Shown: one piece after another, positions 6,978-13,795 of the stretch | Numbering within the stretch: position 1 is the stretch's first letter | Layout of the letters: every line of letters starts with the position of its first letter | Assembly: GCA_045597945.1 (NCBI GenBank) | Contig: JAZLLD010000013.1 | Span: 1-16,366, forward strand | From: Colimorpha sp045597945 | GTDB taxonomy: Bacteria > Bacteroidota > Bacteroidia > Bacteroidales > P3 | Direction: 5' to 3' | DNA length: 16,366 bases | Program-made: the position numbers and the translations under genes | The notes under the pieces: generated by a model | Seen by the model: the letters and a program-made list of their open reading frames with translations, nothing else | Told to the model about the DNA's origin: nothing | Databases searched by the model: none

Positions 6978-7160
6978 ATGAAAAAGAACGTAAAGGCTAT
7001 GTATGTAGCACCCGTCGTTGAACTTCTTGAAGCTCGCGTTGAAAAAGGTTTCGCAGGTAGCGGTGAACTCATTCCCTCCGATCTTGAACCCGTACCCGCA
7101 GTTGGCGAGGGTGTTACAGCTGGCGATGCAAACATTTCCAACGAATTCATGGGCCGATAA
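6978..7160 (+). CDS. 60-residue protein of unknown function
   Basis: The first gene after a consensus promoter and hairpin leader. The protein begins MKKNVKAMYVAPVVELLEA, then EKGFAGSGE, and ends in an acidic, Pro/Gly-rich tail. It has no signal peptide, membrane helix or cysteine. Short Bacteroidota proteins of the general form MKK...Y.xP.xE..E..., followed by a Gly/Ser segment, are common and mostly uncharacterised; I think this belongs with them, from memory only. The lipoprotein gene starts 63 bases downstream with no terminator between, so the two are probably co-transcribed. The strong promoter and the intact frame argue for a real gene. A structural subunit, a peptide precursor or a regulator are all possible, and I assign none. 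Confidence 0.7.
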   Translation: MKKNVKAMYVAPVVELLEARVEKGFAGSGELIPSDLEPVPAVGEGVTAGDANISNEFMGR

Positions 7161-7223
7161 CCCCATGATAAGACAAGAGTCAAAGTAAAACAACAAAAAG
7201 AACAAAAAAAGAAGAAAAGAACA

Positions 7224-8801
7224 ATGAAAAAACTTAACGTCTGCGTTCTTGCTATCGCTGCAATGGCTATGGCAATGACCTCTTGCAACAAAGAGGAAGC
7301 ACTCAACCAGGGTGACATTCTCGTCTCTGTTGAGGAGAACGAAATCACCAATGGCGCAAAAACCCATCTTGATGGTGACAACCTTTATTGGGACAACAAC
7401 GATCAGTTGAGAATTTACGACAGAAGCAACAATGGTGCTATCTATGCCGCAAATCCCAACACTTATCCTACCTCCTTCCGTTTCATCCAGCACGTCAATG
7501 CTGCTAGACCTTTTGACCGCGACAATGCACCTCTCTACGCAGCTTATCCTTCCGAAAATGCTTATGGTAACGGCGCAATCCGTCTTCCTTATCTTGAGAC
7601 CACTGAAAATGGTGAGTTGAAAGACTTCCCCATGTATGGTACTGGTACCTTTGAACACTTCTCTTTCAAAAACATTTGTGGTGTTCTTCGCCTGATGCTT
7701 ACTGGCGACGCTACTATTGATAGCATTACCATCACCACCGACAAGAAAGTCAATGGTCATTTCTCCATTGTAAATGCTACGGAGCCTACTGATGTAGACA
7801 ACCTCTCTACCTCCTACTCTGCCAACAATGGTACCAAGACTGTTGCTCTCCACATTGCAAACCCCATCCAGCTGAATGGTGATCTTAAGGAGGTCAACAT
7901 GTACATTCCTGCTACCTCATACAATGTTTTCAACATTACCTTCTATGCTGGTAACAGAACTTACACTCTCCGCAACGGCAATAACCCCATCACCATCCAC
8001 CGTACCCACTACACCACCCTTAACAGAGCTCTTAATGCTGCTGATTTCCAGGAAACTGTTTACGGTTCCACCAATGCTACATTCAAAATGGGCAACCAGA
8101 ATGTCTACATTGCTAAGGGTAACCTTATGTACATCGGTACCGACACTCGTAAATATTATGTAGCTGACAATGGTTTCGACTGCATCGGCACCATCCAGGC
8201 TTCAGCTAACATCAACACCGCAGACCGCGACGTATTCGCATGGGGCGCTACTTCTTACAAAACCATCGGTGGCACCAACACCGGTAACGGCATCACCATT
8301 TGGCCTACCCGCATCAGAGATGCTTTCGCATGCTTCTCTGGCTCATTCCTTGATGGCAGAAACGACTGGGGTTGGCAGAGTGTTAAGAACCTCGACAACA
8401 ACCGCACTTGGAGAACTCCTACTTCCGCAGAAGCTCAGGCTATTATCACCGAAAACCCCTCTTTCTTTGCAAACGTCATGGGTGTTAATGGTTTGGTTAT
8501 TGTTCCTGCCGAGAGCGATGTTGAAGTTCCCTCTACTACCACTTTAACCAAAGCACAGTGGAACGAGCTTGAGGCTGCAGGTGCTGCATTCCTTCCCGTT
8601 ACCTATTATCGCACAACCAACGCTGCTGCTCAGTTTAGCAACCTTATGCGCAATGGTTCTTCCTTGTACTGGACCGCTAATGCTGACGAAAACGTTGAAG
8701 GCAACGCAATGGCTATCAACCTCGGTACCAACTCCGAAGTTGCCAGCTTTGACAAGAAATGCGGTGGCTTCGTTCGTTTAATCTCCGTAGTAGCTGAATA
8801 A
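7224..8801 (+). CDS. Fimbrillin-like surface lipoprotein with C-terminal lectin-like/FISUMP-type domain
   Basis: A 525-residue protein. The lipobox MTSC gives lipidation at Cys21. The next residues, NKEE, resemble the Lys-acidic-acidic surface export signal known from Bacteroidota lipoproteins, so the protein is probably exposed outside the cell. Residues about 30-270 look like the fimbrillin-like beta-sandwich fold (GVLRLMLTGDATIDSITI). From about 290 on, VYIAKGNLMYIG, DRDVFAWGATSY, NRTWRTPTSAEAQAI, SLYWTANAD and GGFVRLISV follow the order seen in Bacteroidales C-type-lectin-like or FISUMP domains. It likely forms part of a surface or fimbrial structure; ligand and partners are unknown. Codons favour GCT, GGT, CGT, AAC and TTC far more than the neighbouring genes do, as in strongly expressed genes. 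The transcription unit starts at the 6849 promoter and ends at the terminator at 8830. Confidence 0.85.
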   Translation: MKKLNVCVLAIAAMAMAMTSCNKEEALNQGDILVSVEENEITNGAKTHLDGDNLYWDNNDQLRIYDRSNNGAIYAANPNTYPTSFRFIQHVNAARPFDRDNAPLYAAYPSENAYGNGAIRLPYLETTENGELKDFPMYGTGTFEHFSFKNICGVLRLMLTGDATIDSITITTDKKVNGHFSIVNATEPTDVDNLSTSYSANNGTKTVALHIANPIQLNGDLKEVNMYIPATSYNVFNITFYAGNRTYTLRNGNNPITIHRTHYTTLNRALNAADFQETVYGSTNATFKMGNQNVYIAKGNLMYIGTDTRKYYVADNGFDCIGTIQASANINTADRDVFAWGATSYKTIGGTNTGNGITIWPTRIRDAFACFSGSFLDGRNDWGWQSVKNLDNNRTWRTPTSAEAQAIITENPSFFANVMGVNGLVIVPAESDVEVPSTTTLTKAQWNELEAAGAAFLPVTYYRTTNAAAQFSNLMRNGSSLYWTANADENVEGNAMAINLGTNSEVASFDKKCGGFVRLISVVAE

Positions 8802-8829
8802 TATAGAGTACACACCTATATTTACAAGC

Positions 8830-8860
8830 AAAAAGGTCTCCAAATTTGGAGACCTTTTTT
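8830..8860 (+). terminator. Terminator of the lipoprotein unit
   Basis: AAAAAGGTCTCC (8830-8841) pairs perfectly with GGAGACCTTTTT (8848-8859) around AAATTT, with one more T following. It lies 28 bases after the lipoprotein stop codon. Confidence 0.95.
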
Positions 8861-8890
8861 GTCTTTTTATACGACCCATACGAAGATAAC

Positions 8891-8986
8891 ATGTTTCGGA
8901 CGAAGCAAGTGTATGCAAGCCTCCTCCAATTAGCATCTGTCATATTATTGGTGTTTATGCCTTCCAACCAAGCCGACCAAGAATAA
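8891..8986 (+). CDS. Possible 31-codon leader-like ORF at the head of a decayed gene
   Basis: ATG at 8891 opens 31 codons to TAA at 8984. The product has a basic start (MFRTKQ) and a hydrophobic core (LASVILLVFM), like a signal peptide, but then stops. It may be the start of the decayed frame seen further right. It could equally be chance, since no promoter or ribosome-binding site is visible. Confidence 0.2.
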   Translation: MFRTKQVYASLLQLASVILLVFMPSNQADQE

Positions 8987-9018
8987 CAACTTGGCGGTCA
9001 TAGATTGTGGCAATGTAG

Positions 9019-9516
9019 TCCCTAAGGTTCTGCCGACAATGGTGTCGACTTTCAGGCAAACGAGTCTTCTTATCGATTCAGAAAGCCTATCACAACATCC
9101 ATCCTATTCTAGAAAGCCTACCATAGATAAATCCATTCCACACCAAAGATGTCAATGCCAGCGCCATCCTCCAAACTGAGTATTCACGTCATGCTAACCA
9201 AGACATAGAGATCAACGAACTTGTCGGCACCTCTGTGGCTAGCATACAGCACTCTTTACGGGGAAATACGCCATACAGCAAAGGAAGCCCACACCGGCTT
9301 TACGGACTGCCTTCACAAGGAGTTTTCTGAAGACTAAGAATCCAGAGTGACGGACAGCTACCAGCATATCTCATCATGGACACCATAGATATATTGTGCA
9401 CAAAGGGCATTCTGTGTGGTTTTGGGCTGGATTTGATAAACTGTGGAGCTGTTGGCGAGGCGAGAAGGAGGCAAAATGGGATTAGCTTGGAAGTGGAACA
9501 GGGTTTCATTGGATGA
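9019..9516 (+). pseudogene. Decayed reading frame, family not recognised
   Basis: Frame 1 stays protein-like for 165 codons with only two stops (TAG 9124, TGA 9328) before TGA 9514. The 67 codons between the two stops are fully open and read like a soluble protein (INPFHTKDVNASAILQTEY and TPYSKGSPHRLYGLPSQGVF). After the second stop it continues as LRIQSDGQLPAYLIMDTID. No intact start is present and I recognise no family. Nearby hydrophobic leader codons at 8891 in another frame would need a frameshift to join. Random sequence could produce part of this, so the call is tentative. Confidence 0.35.
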
Positions 9517-9519
9517 GTT

Positions 9520-9761
9520 TTTTCGCCATAAATCCGCATTGGAAGAGTTGTGGTGGTGCGATTTTGGAAGATTTTGTTCTTGTTTTTTGCAAAAATCTGA
9601 CGTTTTTTAGATGGAATTGATATAAGAAAAAGCGAACAAAAAAGGGGCAAAATTTGAGAAAATTGAGATAGAAAAAGTGATTTTGCAGACATATTTTCGG
9701 CAAAGAGTAAAAAAAATTACATGTAAAAATCAGCAAGTTGCAACTTTTTTGCAAAAAAAAT
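9520..9761. other. Gene-free, A+T-rich stretch before tRNA-Phe
   Basis: The sequence turns strongly A+T-rich after about 9540. Its open frames have low-complexity Lys/Phe/Leu products and no recognised domain, so I call no gene here. Confidence 0.6.
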
Positions 9762-9792
9762 TTTGTCAATTCAAAAAAAGGTTGTACTTTTG
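9762..9792 (+). promoter_or_regulatory. Promoter of tRNA-Phe
   Basis: TTTG (9762-9765), a 19-base spacer, then TACTTTTG (9785-9792), both consensus. TCAATTC after the -33 box, GTTG before the -7 box and GCACCCG after it are shared with the tRNA-Gln promoter. Confidence 0.92.
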
Positions 9793-9829
9793 CACCCGAT
9801 TTCAAGAGAGAAATTGCTCAAGAAACGAT

Positions 9830-9902
9830 GGCGTCGTAGCTCAGTTGGTAGAGCAGAGGTCTGAAAATCCTTGTGTCACTGGTTCAATTCCAGTCGATGC
9901 CA
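9830..9902 (+). tRNA. tRNA-Phe, anticodon GAA
   Basis: A 73-base tRNA. Acceptor arms GGCGTCG and CGATGCC pair with one G-T wobble, discriminator A, and no CCA encoded. The D arm has AGCTCAGTTGGTAGAGC, the T arm CTGG-TTCAATT-CCAG. The anticodon loop CTGAAAA carries GAA at 9863-9865. The anticodon stem is slightly irregular: its loop-proximal pair is T-T and its outer pair G-T. A promoter lies 38 bases upstream and a terminator follows after 10 bases. Confidence 0.95.
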
Positions 9903-9912
9903 CAAAAAAATT

Positions 9913-9943
9913 AAAGGAAGCAATAATAATTGCTTCCTTTTTT
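9913..9943 (+). terminator. Terminator of tRNA-Phe
   Basis: AAAGGAAGCAAT (9913-9924) pairs with ATTGCTTCCTTT (9929-9940) around loop AATA, then three more T residues. It separates the tRNA from the five-gene run that follows. Confidence 0.95.
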
Positions 9944-9962
9944 CGTTTATTATTAGTCCGCG

Positions 9963-9970
9963 CACTTTTG
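9963..9970 (+). promoter_or_regulatory. Weak candidate -7 box for the thioesterase-uvrB run
   Basis: CACTTTTG differs from TAnnTTTG at one base and continues GCA, as at the other promoters here. It lies 24 bases before the thioesterase start. No good -33 element is visible. Confidence 0.3.
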
Positions 9971-9994
9971 CAGACATAAAAATATATTATACTA

Positions 9995-10399
9995 ATGAAA
10001 CTGCCAATACAAATACGCTTCAACGATGTCGACCAGATGGGCCACATCAACAATGCTGTCATCATGGAATATTTCGACTTAGGCAAGTCGGAGTACTTCG
10101 GTGCCGTGGGTGTTCCTCCCGAGCAGGGTACATTCACCGTGGTAATCGTGCATTTGGAAGTGGACTTCATGAGCCAAATACGATTCCACGACAAAATCCA
10201 CATCACCACCCACTGCGAGCGTGTCGGCAACAAGAGCGTCACTGTCTTACAGCAGGTCATCAATTCCGATTCCGGCCAGGTCTGCGCATCCTGCCGCACA
10301 ATCCTCTCCGGCTACAGTCGCATTACCAACTCCAGCGCACCCATTCCCGACTCTCTCCGCCAGGAAATTGAGCGTTTTGAAGCAGAAAACAAAGATTAA
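9995..10399 (+). CDS. Acyl-CoA thioesterase, 4HBT hotdog-fold family
   Basis: A 134-residue cytoplasmic protein of the usual size for the 4-hydroxybenzoyl-CoA/YbgC/FadM-like thioesterase family, which hydrolyses acyl-CoA thioesters. The signature RFNDVDQMGHINN (8-20) holds the D-x-D-x-x-G-H-x-N-N pattern with the presumed catalytic Asp, followed by the long helix AVIMEYFDLGKSEYF. The EVDFMSQIRFHDKIHITT segment (about 56-73) is the usual strand pair after the central helix. The acyl substrate cannot be told. It heads a plus-strand run and its stop is 18 bases from the asparaginase start, so the two are probably co-transcribed. Confidence 0.88.
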   Translation: MKLPIQIRFNDVDQMGHINNAVIMEYFDLGKSEYFGAVGVPPEQGTFTVVIVHLEVDFMSQIRFHDKIHITTHCERVGNKSVTVLQQVINSDSGQVCASCRTILSGYSRITNSSAPIPDSLRQEIERFEAENKD

Positions 10400-10417
10400 C
10401 ACCATATTTCGCACCCT

Positions 10418-11455
10418 ATGAACAATAAAGTTTTGATTGTCTATACTGGTGGTACCATTGGCATGGTACAGGACGAAAACGGCTCGCTCAAGCCTTTCCC
10501 CATGGACCACATCTATGATTTGGTTCCGGAACTCAAAAGATGCACTTACGCCATCGACACTTGCCAGATGGACAACATCATCGACTCTTCCAACATGACC
10601 CCCACCTGCTGGATTGAGCTAGCTGAGATTATTGAGCGCCAATACGACAACTACGACGGCTTCGTCATCCTCCACGGCACCGACACTATGGCCTATACAG
10701 CCTCGGCCCTCAGCTTTATGTTCAAGAACCTCTCCAAGCCCATCATTCTCACTGGCAGCCAGCTGCCCATGGGAATGTTGCGCAGCGACGGACGCGAGAA
10801 CATCATCTGCGCCCTTGAGCTGGCATCCTGCCGCGAGGCTTACATCCCTGAGGTGTGCCTTTTCTTCGAGAACCACCTTTACCGTGGCAACCGCAGCACC
10901 AAGGTCAGTGCCGAGAATTTCGACGCTTTCTGCAGCTTCAACTACCCCTCTTTGGCCAAAGCCGCCATCAAGCTCAGTTTCAAGCCCCACCTTTTCCTTC
11001 CCAAACCCGAGAAGCCACTGGAGGTGCGCAAAAGCTTCGACCGCAACATTGCCGTGCTCAAGCTTTTCCCGGGCATCACCCCCAATGTGGTGGATGCCAC
11101 TTTGCACATCCCCGGATTAAAAGGTGTGATCATTGAAACTTTTGGCTCCGGCAACGCCCCCACCGAGCGTTGGTTTATTGATGCCATAGCCGATGCCATC
11201 CAGCACGGAATAGTGGTGCTGAATGTGACCCAGTGCAAGGCCGGTGCCGTAATCATGGGCCAGTACGAGGCCAGCTGCGAGCTCAGCCGTATAGGTGTAA
11301 TTGGTGGCAACGACATCACGCTGGAGGCCGCCGTGACCAAGATGATGTACATCCTGGGCACCTACCCCAACGACTTAGAGCACGTCCGCCAGAGTCTCCA
11401 GTATTCGCTGCGCGGCGAAATCACCACTTCCAACAATGGTAATTGTAACATTTAA
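10418..11455 (+). CDS. ansA: Type I L-asparaginase
   Basis: A 345-residue enzyme that hydrolyses L-asparagine to aspartate and ammonia. There is no signal peptide, so it is the cytoplasmic type. The first catalytic Thr is in YTGGTIGM (Thr10). Ser58 lies in DSSNM, Thr88-Asp89 in HGTDTMAYTASA, and Lys162 in RGNRSTK, together the known asparaginase active-site set at the expected spacing. GSQLPMGMLRSDGREN (113-128) is the typical dimer-region motif of AnsA. It sits between the thioesterase (18 bases) and porT (9 bases), as a member of an operon. The context adds no further hint to its role. Confidence 0.95.
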   Translation: MNNKVLIVYTGGTIGMVQDENGSLKPFPMDHIYDLVPELKRCTYAIDTCQMDNIIDSSNMTPTCWIELAEIIERQYDNYDGFVILHGTDTMAYTASALSFMFKNLSKPIILTGSQLPMGMLRSDGRENIICALELASCREAYIPEVCLFFENHLYRGNRSTKVSAENFDAFCSFNYPSLAKAAIKLSFKPHLFLPKPEKPLEVRKSFDRNIAVLKLFPGITPNVVDATLHIPGLKGVIIETFGSGNAPTERWFIDAIADAIQHGIVVLNVTQCKAGAVIMGQYEASCELSRIGVIGGNDITLEAAVTKMMYILGTYPNDLEHVRQSLQYSLRGEITTSNNGNCNI

Positions 11456-11464
11456 CCGCAGACC

Positions 11465-12175
11465 TTGAAAAAAATCTTTGCCATACTGACCCTTGTCGCC
11501 ACGATTGCGATATTGCATGCGCAGGAGCGTCCGAGCAACCTCAACACATTCGACAATCGCAAGCTCCACTGGGGCATCCAAGTGGGCTACACGCAGTCCA
11601 AATTTGACTTGCACTGCACCGACGACGATTCCATCCGCCAAAACATCATGGGCACTACATCTTATTATAGTCCCGGATTCCACATCAATGTCATTGGCGA
11701 CCTTCGGTTAGGCGACTACCTCAACCTGCGACTCCTACCCGGCATTACGCTCATCAGCCGCGACATGTCATTCAACTGGTCGGACGAATACACATCCACG
11801 CACTGGAAATACGACCTGAAGCGCACCGTGGAATCGGTTTATGGAGAAATCCCCTTGGAACTCAAATTCAGAGCCAAGCGATACGGCAATTTCCGCCCAT
11901 ATCTTATTGCGGGCGGCAGTTTCGGCTTCGATTTCGCATCACTGCTCAAGAACGAAAACAACAATAACGAATCTATCATCCGACTCAACCCCGTGGACCT
12001 GAGATACACCACAGGCGTCGGTTTCAGCGTCTTTCTCCCATACGTGAAATTTGCCATAGAATTCAAGATGGCCTTCGGCATCCCCGACCTCAGAGTGCCC
12101 GACGACGATTATTACACACTCTCCACCACCGACTTGCACTCGCGCACTTTCATGCTTTCCTTCACCTTTGAATAA
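11465..12175 (+). CDS. porT: PorT, type IX secretion system outer membrane protein
   Basis: A 236-residue protein with a signal peptide (1-19, ending LHA before Gln). The remainder follows the PorT pattern: RPSNLNTFDNRKLHWGIQVG, then FHINVIGDLRLGDYLNLRLLPG, KRTVESVYGEIPLELKFRA, RPYLIAGGSFGFD, RYTTGVGFSVFLPYVKFAIE and FKMAFGI. It ends in an aromatic strand (SFTFE). PorT is a small barrel needed for type IX secretion and protein sorting, first known from Porphyromonas gingivalis gingipain export. The start codon is TTG (11465-11467); no ATG gives an intact signal peptide. It starts 9 bases after the asparaginase and is followed after 5 bases by the oxidoreductase. No other type IX genes lie in the window. 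Confidence 0.88.
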   Translation: MKKIFAILTLVATIAILHAQERPSNLNTFDNRKLHWGIQVGYTQSKFDLHCTDDDSIRQNIMGTTSYYSPGFHINVIGDLRLGDYLNLRLLPGITLISRDMSFNWSDEYTSTHWKYDLKRTVESVYGEIPLELKFRAKRYGNFRPYLIAGGSFGFDFASLLKNENNNNESIIRLNPVDLRYTTGVGFSVFLPYVKFAIEFKMAFGIPDLRVPDDDYYTLSTTDLHSRTFMLSFTFE

Positions 12176-12180
12176 TCGCC

Positions 12181-13758
12181 GTGAAACAGATTCTTGACAT
12201 AGACCTCACCCCTCAGCAATACGTCACGCCCGAGATGCTCCGGCAAGCCGTGGCACGCAAGGCCGATATCAGCGCAACCGATATCGCCCATGTGCAGGTG
12301 CTTCGCCGCAGTCTCGACTCCAGACGTGGCCGCATCCTCTATCACACCAATGTGGAGCTATACGTTGGCGAGCAATACCTTGCGCCCAACTACCAAGGCC
12401 ACTATCAAGACTGCACCCACAGGCCCTCCGTGATTATCGTCGGCGCAGGCCCTGCCGGACTCTTCGCAGCACTGAGAGCCCTGGAGCTAGGCCTCAAGCC
12501 CATCATCATCGAAAGAGGCAAACCTGTTGAGGAGAGAAAGAGAGACATTGCCCATCTGGCTCGCACACAGCAAGTAAACCCCAACAGCAATTGGTGTTTT
12601 GGCGAGGGAGGCGCCGGCACTTATTCTGACGGCAAGCTCTACACCCGGTCCACCAAGCGTGGCAACGTGCAGCAGATTCTGCAACGCTTTATTGAGCACG
12701 GAGCCGACCCCGCCATATCCATTGACGCTCATGCACATATCGGCACCGACCGTCTCAGCGGCATCATTGCCAATATGCGCAGAACCATTCTGCAATATGG
12801 TGGCGAATACCATTTTTCCACCCGTGTGACCGACTTCGTCACCCGCCAAGAGGGCATGCACACCCAAGTCTGCGGCGTAGTCGACCAAGACGGAAACCAA
12901 TATCTCGGCCACGCCGTCATCCTGGCCACAGGCCACTCAGCCCGCGACATCTACCAGCTTTTCGACTCTCACAACTGGCTTCTCGAAGCCAAACCTTTTG
13001 CCCTAGGTGTTCGCGTGGAACATCCGCAACAACTCATCAACGAGATTCAATATCATATCAATAGCTCCAACCGGAGCCAACTCCAATACCTCCCCCCTGC
13101 CGCCTACAGCCTTGTCACCCAGGTAGAAGGACACGGCGTATTCTCATTCTGCATGTGCCCCGGCGGCGTTATCGTTCCGGCCGCTACCGACGGCGGCCAA
13201 CAAGTGGTCAACGGCATGAGCAATGCCAACCGCAGCTCCGGCTTTGCCAACAGCGGCATTGCCGTAACCGTATCCCCTTCCGACCTACCACGCGAAGCAC
13301 AAGAAGGCCCTCTTGCCCTTTTGCGCTTCCAGCAACAAGTCGAACAACATATATTCCAAGCCGTTGGAGGAAGCATTACCGCTCCCATCCAACGCCTCAC
13401 CGACTTCTGCGAAGGCCGCATGAGCAGCAGCAACAACAAGAGCAACTATCTTGGACAGACCATCAATGCTCCTCAGCATGAGTTACTTCCGCCCTTTGTC
13501 GCACACTGCCTTCAGCAGGGTCTACAAGAGTTTGGCCGCAAAATGCGCGGATTCTACACCTCTCAGGCCAGTATCCTTTCTGTCGAAAGTCGCACCTCCT
13601 CCCCTGTCAGGATTCCACGCGACGAGACCTACCAGCATCCCCAGCTGCGAGGGCTGTTTCCCTGCGGCGAAGGTGCGGGCTATGCCGGCGGCATCGTATC
13701 CTCGGCCATGGATGGCAACAACGTGATAGAAGCCATAAACTCCATGTTAAATGCCTAA
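12181..13758 (+). CDS. FAD-dependent oxidoreductase, COG2509-like
   Basis: A 525-residue protein. After an N-terminal alpha/beta domain of about 80 residues comes a dinucleotide-binding fold with VIIVGAGPAGLFAAL (84-98, the G-x-G-x-x-G motif) and IIIERG (108-113, Glu111 to bind ribose). NWCFGEGGAGTYSDGKLYTR is the family hallmark of these uncharacterised dehydrogenases, and GEGAGYAGGIVSSAMDGN near the C-terminus is the second FAD-contacting motif. The natural substrate is unknown. The start is GTG at 12181, five bases after the porT stop; the next Met is codon 19 and would cut into the N-terminal domain. It is probably translated with porT from one message. Confidence 0.88.
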   Translation: MKQILDIDLTPQQYVTPEMLRQAVARKADISATDIAHVQVLRRSLDSRRGRILYHTNVELYVGEQYLAPNYQGHYQDCTHRPSVIIVGAGPAGLFAALRALELGLKPIIIERGKPVEERKRDIAHLARTQQVNPNSNWCFGEGGAGTYSDGKLYTRSTKRGNVQQILQRFIEHGADPAISIDAHAHIGTDRLSGIIANMRRTILQYGGEYHFSTRVTDFVTRQEGMHTQVCGVVDQDGNQYLGHAVILATGHSARDIYQLFDSHNWLLEAKPFALGVRVEHPQQLINEIQYHINSSNRSQLQYLPPAAYSLVTQVEGHGVFSFCMCPGGVIVPAATDGGQQVVNGMSNANRSSGFANSGIAVTVSPSDLPREAQEGPLALLRFQQQVEQHIFQAVGGSITAPIQRLTDFCEGRMSSSNNKSNYLGQTINAPQHELLPPFVAHCLQQGLQEFGRKMRGFYTSQASILSVESRTSSPVRIPRDETYQHPQLRGLFPCGEGAGYAGGIVSSAMDGNNVIEAINSMLNA

Positions 13759-13795
13759 TACCTAACACAAACAACCACCGCACAACTCTAAAGAA

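Noticed and set aside
10619..11107. 162-codon minus-strand frame inside the asparaginase gene
   Set aside because: It lies wholly inside a gene with a complete active-site set; the frame is a codon-bias shadow.
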